A DNA stretch of 35,242 nucleotides from Sphingobium faniae (GTDB lineage: Bacteria > Pseudomonadota > Alphaproteobacteria > Sphingomonadales > Sphingomonadaceae): NCBI GenBank assembly GCA_900100475.1, contig FMTU01000022.1, positions 1-35,242 on the forward strand. Reading direction: 5' to 3'. A program made the position numbers and the translations under genes. Positions 13,428 through 22,100 of the stretch are shown here, piece after piece. Under the pieces are notes generated by a model. It did no database searches, was not told the DNA's origin, and saw nothing but the letters and a program-made list of their open reading frames with translations. Each line of letters begins with the position of its first letter. Positions within the stretch are counted from its first letter, which is position 1.

Positions 13428-14593
13428 TGGCGCGATCGCCGCTGTTCGGACGCCGCATCCACATCTCCGGAAGCATCGCCAAGGATATCGCCGTCGCATC
13501 GGCGGCCGACGTGGAAGCCGCCCGCACACTCATTACCGACCTGGTCAGGGAACTGGTCAGGCGCGGCGCAAATTTCGTTATTCCGGTCGATGCCGAACCT
13601 GTCCGCGAAGCAGACGGCATGCCGATCTGTTTCGACTGGCTGATCTGGAAGGCCGTGAAGGATAATCTGGCACAAAGACCACCCAATGTGCCGGGGCCCT
13701 TTGTGGTCGCCGTCCAGCACCACAAGACCGAGGAGCAGATTCCCGACGATCATGCCGAGCTATGGGATGAACTGCGCTCCTCCCAACATGTGAAGATCGA
13801 GAGCGCCGCGCAATGGAATATGAACAGCAAGCGGATGGAAGCGCAGGCGCGCTTTGGCGATGTTCTCGTCGTCCTGGGCGGTGATGAAGGCGTCCTTTAT
13901 CTGGCCAACCTCTATCATGATGCGGGCAAGCCGATCGTGCCGCTCAATCTACCGCTTTGCGCCGAGACGAAGGGCGCAATACGACTCTATAATTTCGGCC
14001 TGGCGAGCAGCCAGACCCGCCGCCTGTTCCAGATCGCGGATGATGGCGATGCCCATGACTGGATCAACCGGATCGGCTTCCCGAGCCGGCAGGCCATCCC
14101 GGACCGCATCTCCGCGCTGATCGATCTGCTCGAGGCGCTGGAACGGCCGAAGGCTTTCGCGGTTCGGCTGCTCAATCCCGATCTTGACGATTATAACGAC
14201 GTCCAGACCTTCTTCGATCAGGTCGTCAAGCCCGTGATCGAGGACGAACTTGGCTATCGTCTGGTCGTGATTGATGGTCGGCAAACCTACGAGCATGCGC
14301 GCATCGATCAGGAGATATTCGCCAAGCTGCATCGCAGCAGCATTGTCCTGGCCGATATCACCGGCGCCCGGCCCAACTGCTTTCTCGAACTGGGCTATGC
14401 GCTTGGGCGCTGCCTGCCGACCATGGTCATGGTGCGCGAGGGGGCCAGCCTGCCATTCGACATCACGACATTTTCCGGCCTGCACTGGAAGACGAGTGGC
14501 AGCGCCGAGGATCGCAAACGTGCTTTCCGCGAACATTGGAACGCGATCCGCAATCGCCCCTCTCTCGTGCCAACGGAGCCGCTGATCTCATGA
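13427..14593 (+). CDS. Two-domain CBASS candidate effector: SLOG-like + TIR/deoxyribosyltransferase-like (388 aa)
   Basis: The N-terminal ~210 residues look like a Rossmann-type SLOG/STALD nucleotide-sensing domain: a first strand IHISGSI (11-17), helix [26 protein letters not shown], and [34 protein letters not shown] (about 143-176, with the Gly-rich GGDEG). The C-terminal ~140 residues (about 245-385) form a flavodoxin-like domain with a closing motif [18 protein letters not shown] (310-327, with D310, N317, E321), as in TIR-like and nucleoside 2-deoxyribosyltransferase-like domains. Such domains can cleave the glycosidic bond of NAD or nucleotides. The likely role is that SLOG binds the cyclic nucleotide and the second domain depletes a nucleotide pool. 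It replaces the NucC nuclease often found in type III CBASS. Domain calls are from pattern only. Confidence 0.72.
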   Translation: MARSPLFGRRIHISGSIAKDIAVASAADVEAARTLITDLVRELVRRGANFVIPVDAEPVREADGMPICFDWLIWKAVKDNLAQRPPNVPGPFVVAVQHHKTEEQIPDDHAELWDELRSSQHVKIESAAQWNMNSKRMEAQARFGDVLVVLGGDEGVLYLANLYHDAGKPIVPLNLPLCAETKGAIRLYNFGLASSQTRRLFQIADDGDAHDWINRIGFPSRQAIPDRISALIDLLEALERPKAFAVRLLNPDLDDYNDVQTFFDQVVKPVIEDELGYRLVVIDGRQTYEHARIDQEIFAKLHRSSIVLADITGARPNCFLELGYALGRCLPTMVMVREGASLPFDITTFSGLHWKTSGSAEDRKRAFREHWNAIRNRPSLVPTEPLIS

Positions 14594-15147
14594 GCGAAAA
14601 GCGCGAGATATTCGTTTCTGTCGATGTCGAGACGGCCGGGCCGATCCCTGGCGAGTACAGCCTGCTGTCCATTGGCGCCTGCTCGGCTTTTGCCCCGGAA
14701 GAGGCCTTTTCCTGCCAGCTCAAGCCCATCGGTGACAAATTCGACCCCAAGGCTCTCGAAGTGACCGGGCTATCCCTGGCGACGCTGGCGCAAACCGGGG
14801 AGGAACCTCGTCTCGCCATGGAGAAATTTGAGCGGTGGCTGCGGGATCTGGGTGGTGATGACGCGACCATCATATTCGTCGGGTTCAATGCTCCCTTCGA
14901 CTGGTCATTCATCAATTACTATTTCCATCGCTTCCTCGGGGGGAACCCGTTCGGCTTCACCGCGCTCGACATCAAGGCGCTGTATATGGGCGCAACCGGC
15001 TGTTCCTGGGCGGACACGCGGTCAAGCCGGATCGCACAAAGAGTGGCACCAACCCTTATCGGCACCCACGATGCCTTGGCTGATGCTCGCTATCAGGCTG
15101 AGATTTTCCGGCTAATCCAGGCAAAACTTGTGCCTCAAGGGAAATGA
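14590..15147 (+). CDS. DEDDh 3'-5' exonuclease (185 aa), last gene of the CBASS operon
   Basis: The DnaQ-like exonuclease motifs are complete: Exo I D12 and E14 (VSVDVETAG), Exo II D104 ([12 protein letters not shown]) and Exo III H160 with D165 ([12 protein letters not shown]). It should remove nucleotides from 3' ends of DNA or RNA with two metal ions. Its ATG overlaps the effector stop (ATGA, 14590-14593), so it is translated with the CBASS genes. DEDDh exonucleases are known as accessory genes of some CBASS operons, with an undetermined role; one idea is degradation of invader nucleic acid. There is no polymerase domain and no DNA polymerase III gene nearby, so a replication role is unlikely. 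Confidence 0.88.
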   Translation: MSEKREIFVSVDVETAGPIPGEYSLLSIGACSAFAPEEAFSCQLKPIGDKFDPKALEVTGLSLATLAQTGEEPRLAMEKFERWLRDLGGDDATIIFVGFNAPFDWSFINYYFHRFLGGNPFGFTALDIKALYMGATGCSWADTRSSRIAQRVAPTLIGTHDALADARYQAEIFRLIQAKLVPQGK

Positions 15148-15242
15148 GGGTCCAAGCTTAATTTATACAATGCAAGGAGGGGCTTAAGTCATGCTCCTTA
15201 GCAGTGAGATTGTGCGACACTGTTGCCTGCTTCAGCACCAAG

Positions 15243-15273
15243 AGCGGCGCCCCTTGCTGAACGAAGGGCCGCT
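15243..15273 (+). terminator. Possible hairpin terminator after the CBASS operon
   Basis: AGCGG-CGC-CCCTT and AAGGG-CCGCT pair as 5 + 5 base pairs with a three-base bulge and an eight-base loop, followed by only a short T-run (TTT). It lies about 95 bases after the exonuclease stop. Weak as an intrinsic terminator. The remaining spacer 15148-15396 shows no gene. Confidence 0.3.
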
Positions 15274-15396
15274 TTGGGCGCTGAACGCCTAAAAGGAGAC
15301 GTTCTGGGTGTCCGACCGAACTGCCTTTGACCATGATCCGCGCAACGCTCCGATGAGCCATCGGTGACCCTTTCATAAATCACGATTGGGCGATAA

Positions 15397-15429
15397 CATG
15401 ATCGATAGAAAGGCGCTCAATCGATCATG
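15397..15429. promoter_or_regulatory. Perfect 10-base inverted repeat covering the fic start codon
   Basis: CATGATCGAT (15397-15406) and ATCGATCATG (15420-15429) are exact inverted arms 13 bases apart. The right arm contains the ATG start of the Fic gene at its end. The symmetric site could be an operator, or an RNA hairpin that hides the start codon. No clear ribosome site precedes the ATG. Confidence 0.6.
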
Positions 15430-16554
15430 CTCTGGAATTGGCAACTCTCCGACTGGCCCGCGTTCAGCTTCGACCCGGCGCTGTTGCGGGAAGCCGAGGA
15501 GCGATTCCTCAAGGGGGCCGGTGTCGTCGTCGGATCGATGCACCATCTCGACGGGGATGCCAGGCAAGGGATCGTGATCGAGCTCATTTCGCAGGAAATG
15601 GTTGATAGCTCGGCCATCGAGGGTGAGGTTCTGGATCGCGCCAGTGTGCAGTCGTCGATCGCACGGCAGCTTGGCTTTGTTTCCGACAAGCGCCGATCCA
15701 ATCCGGCCGAGGCGGGTGCGGCAGAGCTTATGGCGGATATCTATCGGCGATATGCCCAGCCGTTGATCGACGAGAAGCTATTCGACTGGCACAGGATGTT
15801 GATGAACGGTCGCCGTGATATGGCGGACATTGGCGCCTATCGCACGCATGCGGATCCCATGCAGATCGTTTCGGGGGCGCTGCATGCGCCTCGGGTACAT
15901 TTTGAAGCGCCGCCTTCGGATCGGGTGCCGGAAGAGATGGCGCGGTTCATTGCCTGGTTCAACGAGAGCTCGCCGCAAGGAGGTGCGCCGGTGCCAGCGA
16001 TCACGCGGGCGGCGATTGCGCATCTGTGGTTCGAGACGGTTCATCCGTTCGAGGACGGCAATGGCCGGCTTGGGCGCGCCATTGCCGAAAAGATCCTGGC
16101 GCAGAGTCTGGAGGCGCCGACGCTGACGGCGCTCGCCGCGACGATCAACCGGCACAAGAAGGCCTATTATGCCGAGCTGCAACGGGCCAGCCGGAGCAAC
16201 CGAATCGATGACTGGCTGAGCTGGTTTGCCGGCCTCGTACTGGAGGCGCAGGGGCGGACGATCGAGAGCATCCGGTTCCTGATCGAGAAGACGCGCCTGC
16301 TCGATCGCCTGCGTGGCAGGATCAACGCACGGCAGGAGAAGGCGCTGATCCGCATGATGGCCGAAGGGCCGGACGGGTTCGTCGGGGGCCTCAGCGCACA
16401 CAACTATCGCACGATCACCGATGCCGCCTCGGCGACGGCTACGCGCGATCTGGCGGAACTGGTCGAGCTGGGCGCCTTGGAGCGGGCCGGCGAGCGGCGC
16501 TATACGCGCTATCATCTGGCGATCGCCACCAGCGCGCGCGGTGTCACCGGATAG
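15427..16554 (+). CDS. Class II Fic-domain AMP-transferase with DUF4172 N-terminus (375 aa)
   Basis: Probably transfers AMP or another nucleotide part to target proteins. The Fic motif is complete: HPFEDGNGRLGR (206-217) with catalytic H206, D210, N212 and R217. The inhibitory motif [ST]xxxE[GN] is present at 61-66 (SSAIEG), N-terminal to the Fic core, so this is a self-inhibited class II Fic. The first ~90 residues (WNWQLSDWPAFSFD ...) are the DUF4172 type found in many stand-alone Fic proteins. The C-terminal ~100 residues (about 285-370) look like a winged-helix domain (FVGGLSAHNYRTITDAASATATRDLAELVELGALERAG). That domain together with the perfect inverted repeat over its start suggests it could regulate itself. 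It is convergent with the DUF4143 ATPase, with a 38-base gap. Confidence 0.92.
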   Translation: MLWNWQLSDWPAFSFDPALLREAEERFLKGAGVVVGSMHHLDGDARQGIVIELISQEMVDSSAIEGEVLDRASVQSSIARQLGFVSDKRRSNPAEAGAAELMADIYRRYAQPLIDEKLFDWHRMLMNGRRDMADIGAYRTHADPMQIVSGALHAPRVHFEAPPSDRVPEEMARFIAWFNESSPQGGAPVPAITRAAIAHLWFETVHPFEDGNGRLGRAIAEKILAQSLEAPTLTALAATINRHKKAYYAELQRASRSNRIDDWLSWFAGLVLEAQGRTIESIRFLIEKTRLLDRLRGRINARQEKALIRMMAEGPDGFVGGLSAHNYRTITDAASATATRDLAELVELGALERAGERRYTRYHLAIATSARGVTG

Positions 16555-16590
16555 CCTGCCGCGTTCAGGTCAACATCTGCTGGATAGCGG

Positions 16591-16653
16591 CTTCATCCCC
16601 AGAGGCAGGAGAGGGGTAGAGCAGCGAGGCGGTCTCCGAAGCCAATCGCCTGG
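16591..16653. repeat. 63-base repeat, copy A (3' end of the DUF4143 ATPase gene)
   Basis: This segment covers the last codons of the ATPase gene and recurs at 18226-18288 with roughly nine mismatches. The reverse strand encodes AIGFGDRLAALPLSC here and AIGIGGRLAALPLSC in the other copy. See the recombinase remnant. Confidence 0.85.
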
Positions 16654-17816
16654 TCGTGGTCGTAGAGCACGGCACCGAAGGCGAACCTGTCGCCCGTGGC
16701 GGCTGCAAGCTTGCGCAAGCCGGCGAAATCCTCGGCGCGCACCGTCGCCGCGGCCTTGACCTCTAACCCGATAACCTGCCCGGCTCGGTTTTCGATGACG
16801 ATGTCGACCTCGTCCAGTTCCTTGTCGCGGAAGTGGCTCAAGGAGAAGCGGTCGTCGGACCAGTACGTCGCCTTGAGGACTTCCGAATAGACGAAGGTTT
16901 CCAGTACGGCGCCGAAATGCGAGCGGTCGGTCGCAAGTTTCTCGGGCGTGATGCCTCGCAGCGCGGCAAGTAGGCCTGAGTCGAGAAAATGTAGCTTGGG
17001 TTTTTTCGTCAGCCGTTTGAGCGCATTGTTGTGCCAAGGGGGCAAGCTACGCACGAGGAAGAGTTGTTCGAAGATCGCTGTATATTTTTGTGTTGTGACG
17101 TGATTGAGGCCAAGGCTCGCACCAACGCCTGCGTGGTTGATCAGCTGCCCGGAATGGGCGGCCAGGGCGCGCAATAGACGGGGCATACGATCAATCTGGT
17201 CGATATTGGCGACGTCGCGGACATCGCGTTCGACGATGGCATCGACGTAGTTCTCGTACCAATCCTGGCGGCGGGGCCAGCTTTTGCGGCCAATGGCTTC
17301 CGGATAGCCGCCAGCAAGGACGAGGTCGACGAGGTCGGTGCCGATCCGCGGCGTTCCGGGAGCCGGCGTCCGGCTCGCGAACAGCGAAGCCAGGAAGCGC
17401 GGCGGAGGCTGCGAGAGGATCTCTGATTGGGCAAGGGGTAGCAGACGGATAATCTCCATCCTCCCGGCGAGCGAGTCCGCTATGCGGGGTAGCGTCATCA
17501 GATTTGCGGATCCGGTGAGCAGGAAGCGCCCGGGCCGGGAATCCCGATCGACGCTCTCCTTGATCGCCAGGAGGAGATCGGGTGCCCGCTGAACCTCATC
17601 AATGATGGCCTGGTCGAGATCGCGCACGAGTCCTGCCGGGTCAGCTCGGGCAGCCGACAGGGTTGTGGCGTCATCGAGCGTCAGATAGGTGCGGCCTTTT
17701 TCGGAGAGCGAGCGGGCGAGCGTAGTTTTGCCTGCCTGGCGGGGGCCGGCAAGCAAAACAACTCTCGTATCCTGCAGGGCTTCCTGGATGCGCTGGGTGG
17801 AATGGCGGGGTAGCAT
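16593..17816 (-). CDS. AAA_14 / DUF4143 ATPase (407 aa)
   Basis: The N-terminal ATPase domain has Walker A GPRQAGKTT (24-32) and Walker B AIIDEVQ (70-76, with D73 and E74), then the sensor segment RFLLTGSANL. The C-terminal DUF4143 part carries a PD-(D/E)xK-like pattern: an acidic residue in KELDEVDIVIENRAGQVIGLEVKA, with E-x-K at the end. These proteins are common in bacteria and archaea, often near defence or mobile genes, and their function is not established. ATG 17816 is preferred over an in-frame TTG 21 bases upstream. It runs tail-to-tail with fic. Its final 60 bases are duplicated downstream of the recombinase remnant, so it has taken part in a rearrangement. Confidence 0.87.
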   Translation of the reverse strand: MLPRHSTQRIQEALQDTRVVLLAGPRQAGKTTLARSLSEKGRTYLTLDDATTLSAARADPAGLVRDLDQAIIDEVQRAPDLLLAIKESVDRDSRPGRFLLTGSANLMTLPRIADSLAGRMEIIRLLPLAQSEILSQPPPRFLASLFASRTPAPGTPRIGTDLVDLVLAGGYPEAIGRKSWPRRQDWYENYVDAIVERDVRDVANIDQIDRMPRLLRALAAHSGQLINHAGVGASLGLNHVTTQKYTAIFEQLFLVRSLPPWHNNALKRLTKKPKLHFLDSGLLAALRGITPEKLATDRSHFGAVLETFVYSEVLKATYWSDDRFSLSHFRDKELDEVDIVIENRAGQVIGLEVKAAATVRAEDFAGLRKLAAATGDRFAFGAVLYDHDQAIGFGDRLAALPLSCLWG

Positions 17817-17867
17817 GTCTAACCGAAACAGAACCAACGACTCGATGAAAGAAAATTAGCGTCTATC

Positions 17868-17899
17868 TGAAATTATAGTGCCGTCCAAATGAAATTATA
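17868..17899 (-). promoter_or_regulatory. Probable promoter region of the DUF4143 ATPase gene
   Basis: The decamer TGAAATTATA occurs twice, 22 bases apart (17868-17877 and 17890-17899). Read on the minus strand each gives a perfect TATAAT. The copy nearer the gene has its -10 at 17872-17877 and a weak -35 (TTATAA) 17 bases upstream. The repeat at two helical turns could also bind a regulator. Confidence 0.45.
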
Positions 17900-17943
17900 A
17901 ATGAGGGTTCGAACACAGAATACGGGAGCAGCCAGATGAACGC

Positions 17944-18254
17944 ATGACGCCGATATCGACCTTGCGAGGCAGCTGGGCGGCGCTTGCGAGCGATACCGTG
18001 GACCTGATTGGTGACGTGCGGGCTTTGGTCGGATCGACCGTGTCGATCGACGAAAGTCTCCTCGATGCCGCGTTGCGGGGCTGGTCGGCCAATTCGCGGC
18101 GTGCCTTTCGCTCGGATCTGACACTCTGGGGCGCCTGGTACCGCAAACGCCGGGTGCCGCCCGCACAGGCAACGCCCGAACTGGCGGCGGCGGGGTGAGT
18201 GCCCGCATGGCGGCGCGTATGGCGACTTCATCCTCAGAAGCAGGAGAGGGGTAG
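17944..18254 (+). pseudogene. Decayed tyrosine recombinase with internal deletion and frameshift
   Basis: The first 84 codons (ATG 17944 to TGA 18196-18198) encode the N-terminal domain of a recombinase like the one at 497-1609; 42 of 65 aligned residues agree (for example RGWSANSRRAFRSDLTLWG against RGWSHNTRRAFRSDLILWG). Directly after the stop, in another frame, ARMAARMATSS (from 18201) matches the last residues of the intact enzyme, ARMAARFADSS. About 280 residues, including the whole catalytic domain, are thus missing. The shifted frame then reads through the antisense of an ATPase 3' end to TAG at 18252. It cannot make an active enzyme. Either a single deletion or several steps of decay is possible. 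Confidence 0.85.
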
Positions 18255-18288
18255 AGCAGCGAGGCGGCCGCCGATGCCGATCGCCCGA
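18226..18288. repeat. 63-base repeat, copy B (stray 3' end of a DUF4143-like gene)
   Basis: It is the second copy of the segment at 16591-16653, in the same orientation. On the minus strand it encodes the end of a DUF4143-type protein (GRLAALPLSC then a stop) but has no gene body attached. It overlaps the tail of the recombinase remnant, so a recombinase gene and an ATPase gene once met tail-to-tail here. Confidence 0.8.
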
Positions 18289-18331
18289 TCCCGCCCGGCT
18301 TGTGACCATTTTGTTTGACCTTCAGCTTTGG

Positions 18332-19087
18332 CTAAAGTGGTGGCTTACGAGAAGCCTGTCGTTCCATGAGCGTCGTCAGTCTGCCGAGCGAAGCGAGGTG
18401 CAGGTTGATGAGCGACAGCCAGCCTTTGCGGTGCCAGTCGACAACCGTGGCCTCGTCCAAATCCCTCAAGCGATCGGTATCAACAATTCGGAAGCCATCT
18501 AGGGCATATCGCCGCCCATCCGGGAGTGTAGCATCTGCCCGTTTTTCGACCAGAAGGCCTTGTTCCTGAAGGGCGTCCGCAAAAGCCTTCGTATTCTGGA
18601 ATTCCGCCTGATAGGCTTCGCAGAATTGCAGGGCCTGGCGCGTAAGGGGGCCGGGCTCGCCCTTTTCGAACAACGGCATTCCGTCATCGCCTTCGCGGAC
18701 GAGACGTTCGGACGCCGTATCGAGGGCAAGCGCAAAGCGATCCGATCCGGGTATCGCAACGAAGCCGAACGGGTAGCGCCGCACATAAGCCGGAACATAG
18801 TGCCCATTGGCCCATGCACGTTCCTCGACGAAGAGGTTTTCACCATCGGCAAGCCCGAGGACAACGACGGGCAAAAATGTATCGCCGGCAAAAACCACCG
18901 GATAGCAGCACCCCGCCTCACCGAACTCACCCAACACGATCGGGACATAGGGCGTGCCGGCGGCAAACGCCGTATCGCCTTCCTTGAGCCGCCAGCCCGC
19001 GTGCGCTTCCGAGTGAAGGACTGCGGGTTCACGATAGAAAAGCGGCAGCGCGGAAGTCCCTGCGGTTTTGGTCGAACCGGTTGTCAT
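18332..19087 (-). CDS. SapC-family protein (251 aa)
   Basis: Belongs to the SapC family by its length and pattern: an N-terminal LPLFYREPAVLHSEAHAGWRL, the central FVAIPGSDRFALALDTASERL, and a C-terminal FQNTKAFADALQEQGLLVEKRADATLPDGRRYALDGFRIVD ... KGWLSLINLHLASLGRLTTLMER. The family is named after a gene for S-layer export in Campylobacter, but its activity in proteobacteria is not known. It has no signal peptide and is likely cytoplasmic. The start ATG 19087 has a strong AGGAGG ribosome site and lies 36 bases after the autotransporter stop, so both are probably one transcript. This suggests a role in making, modifying or exporting the giant surface protein; that link is an inference. Confidence 0.9.
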   Translation of the reverse strand: MTTGSTKTAGTSALPLFYREPAVLHSEAHAGWRLKEGDTAFAAGTPYVPIVLGEFGEAGCCYPVVFAGDTFLPVVVLGLADGENLFVEERAWANGHYVPAYVRRYPFGFVAIPGSDRFALALDTASERLVREGDDGMPLFEKGEPGPLTRQALQFCEAYQAEFQNTKAFADALQEQGLLVEKRADATLPDGRRYALDGFRIVDTDRLRDLDEATVVDWHRKGWLSLINLHLASLGRLTTLMERQASRKPPL

Positions 19088-19123
19088 GTTGCCTCCTGAT
19101 ATGTTCGGGTTTCCGGGTTCGGA

Positions 19124-22100
19124 TCAGAACCGGACCCGGAAGCCCGCGGTGCCCTTGAGGCTATAGCCTTCACCGAAGTCAGCGATCGGCGTGTCACCGG
19201 AAATTTCGGTGTAGAGCATGTATTTCCCATTGCCCCAGCTATAGCTGCCACCAATGCCCAGTTCGCCCCACAGGCGCCTGTTGCGGCTTGCGACCGGCGT
19301 GCCCGAAACGTCCACCTGGGCGCCGTCCAGCCACTCGTAGCTGAGATTGACGAGGCCGTAGACATGGCTGCGCCGGGTTTCGCCCGCGCTATCCCAGTTG
19401 TTCTGGTGATCGATCGACAGGCCCCAGCGGGTCTTGAGGCTGTCGCCTCGTGCCGTGGAGATTTCCGCTCCTGCCGGATCGACAAAGCGATCAAAGCCGA
19501 CATGCGCGTAGGTCATCTGGATCTGCGGTGTCAGCGTCAGCTTGTTGCCGATGGGCGAACGCTTACCGGACTCGAAGCTGAACGCCTCGCCCTTGCCATC
19601 ATTACCTTTGATCAGCGCGCCCAACGTGCCGGAGGTGAGATCGCTGTCGAACCAGCTGACCTTCGCCTGGGCGTCGGCATAAAAGCCTTCCGGCCCATAC
19701 CATGTGAGCGTTGCGCCCAGGCCATAGCCCTGCGTGTCGATCTTGCCGTTGCCGAAGATCGAGGTGATGCCGGCGTCGGCCTTGCCGTAGTGGGCCGTGA
19801 GCCCACCGATCAGCGTCGCCCCGTCATCGCGCTGGCTGAGGACGGCGTCGAGGCCCATCTGCATCTGCCAACTGTCAATGTTCTGGTCGGTGCCACTGGT
19901 TGAGAACAGCGCTTTCGGACGGTGGCGCGATGCATCTATCCTGCCCCAGATGCCCATGTCGGACGGCATCGCGACCTTGGCCCAGGAGCGGTTGCCGACA
20001 CGCTGCTGGAGCGTGGGCAGGCCGTTGAGGGCCTGAAGGGTCTGCGTGTACCCTTCATAGACCGGAACACCGGGCTGATAGAGCGGTTGCGTGGTATCGG
20101 GCTCACCCGGTTCTTCCGGGGCGTTGAGCAGTGATGACCGGAGGTACCAGTCGCCGTCCTGCGGATCGGCAACACCGTTCTTGTAGAGCCGATAACCGTA
20201 GGCGCCGGCGATGACGGCCTGCTCGCCCTGGAACACATAGTCGCCATTGAGGGCGAAGCTGCCGTTCGAGGCACCGGCGATGTCGATGATCTTGATGCCT
20301 TCGGCGGTCTGGCCGCCAAGCCCGTCACGATTGATCACCGTCACCAGCGTCGTGCCGGAGGTACCGCCGCCTATGACCAGCCGGTCGGTCGCCGAACTGT
20401 CGCCGCCGAGCACAGTCTCGATCTCGAGCGTGCCGCCGGCGCCCACATAGTCTCCGGCAACTGTCAGCGTGCCGATGCCGCGGCCTGGCGCAACGACACC
20501 GGCATTCACGATACCTGCGACCGAGCCATTGCCCTCGAGCCGGCCACCGCTCGCCACATCGGCGATACCGCCGAACCTGCCGTCGACCGCGAAGGTGCCG
20601 CCCGCGACAAGGCCGCCGGCGGCATAACCGTCATTGTTTCCGGTGAGGACCAGCGTGCCCGCGCCGGCCTTGGTGAGCAGGCCGGTACCGGAGAGCGCGC
20701 CGTTCAGGGTGAAGGTCGTGTCCTCGTCAGTCAGGATCGTGCCATCGCCCGTGAACGCAATGAAGCGGCCGCTGGCCAGATCGGCGGTGGTGCGCAGCGT
20801 GCCGCCGTCAAGCATAACATTGCCTGCCACGTCGCCAAGGTTCGTGTCGGCAGAGACGGCAAGCGTGCCGCCTTCGATAGCCGTGCCGCCGGTGTAGCTG
20901 TTCGCACCGGACAGCACGAGCGTGCCCGCATCGGTCTTCACGAGCTGCACGCCGCCGGTCAGTGCCGCGGCGATGGCCGCGGTCATGTCGGCGCCCGCCG
21001 CCGTGCCGTCACCGACACGCACGATGCTCCGGGCGCCGGCCAGGGTCAGGTCGTCCCCGCCGATCACATAGCCATCGACCGCGAACTGCATGCCCGCGGC
21101 GGTGACTCCCCCAAGGCTGTTGTCCACGGTGACATTCCCGCCGGTGCCGCTGAATATGGCAAAGGTGCCGTCGGCATAGGCCGCGTTCACCGCGCCGGTG
21201 GCTTCGGTCCAATTGTCGTCGCCGGCGCTGTTCTGCCAGAGGCCATCACCGCCCTCAATGGCGCCGTTGTTCCGGATACCCGCCGTGCCATCCCAGAAAT
21301 TGAGCGTAAGCCCGGCGCTGTTGACGAGATTGACCTGACCCGCGACCGAGGTCTGGACGATGGTGTTGCTGCCGACCGGCATCGTACCGAGAGCAAGGCC
21401 ATTGTCGATCAGCATGCCGCCATAGTTGAACACCCGGTAGATGCCTGCATCGAACGCGCCGCCAGCCGGAACCGCGACATTGATCGTGCCGTCGAGGGTG
21501 AGATTGCCGCCCACCTCAACCAGATCATTGAGCGCGCCGCCAACGGCATTGGCCTGTCCGAACTCGAAATCGAGCAGGCTGCCTGAGGCCAGCGTGAGAT
21601 TGCCGCCGATGGTGAGCGTGCCCACTGCACCCGCGCCCGGCGCCAGTGTGGCGCCATCGGCAAGGATAACGTTGCCGCCAATTGTCCCGTTACCGCCCAG
21701 CATCGCGCCCGAGGCCACGCTGGCAAGCCCGGTTGCGGCCGATTGGTCTCCATTGACGAAGAGGGTGCCGGCATCGACTGCCGTGGCTCCGGTATAGCTA
21801 TTGTCAGCGGTGAGCACGAGCGTACCCGCGCCGGATTTGGCGAAACTGCCTGCACCTGTAACGAGGCCGTTCAGGGTGAGCATGGTGCCGCCATCGGCCC
21901 TGATGGCGCCTGCCCCGATAAGATCGACGGCGCGGCCCGAGGCCATGCCTGCGGTCGTATGAAGCGTGCCGCCATCGAAGCTGAGACCGCCGCCGATGTC
22001 GCCAAGGTTTGCATCGCTGGCGATGGTGAGGGTGCCGCCGTTGATGGCGGTCCCGCCGGTGTAGCTGTTCGCGCCAGACAGCACGAGCGTGCCCGCATCT

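Noticed and set aside
15148..15396. A small gene or RNA gene between the exonuclease and fic
   Set aside because: Short frames here lack start signals or family features, and no tRNA-like fold was seen; only a hairpin and the inverted repeat stand out.
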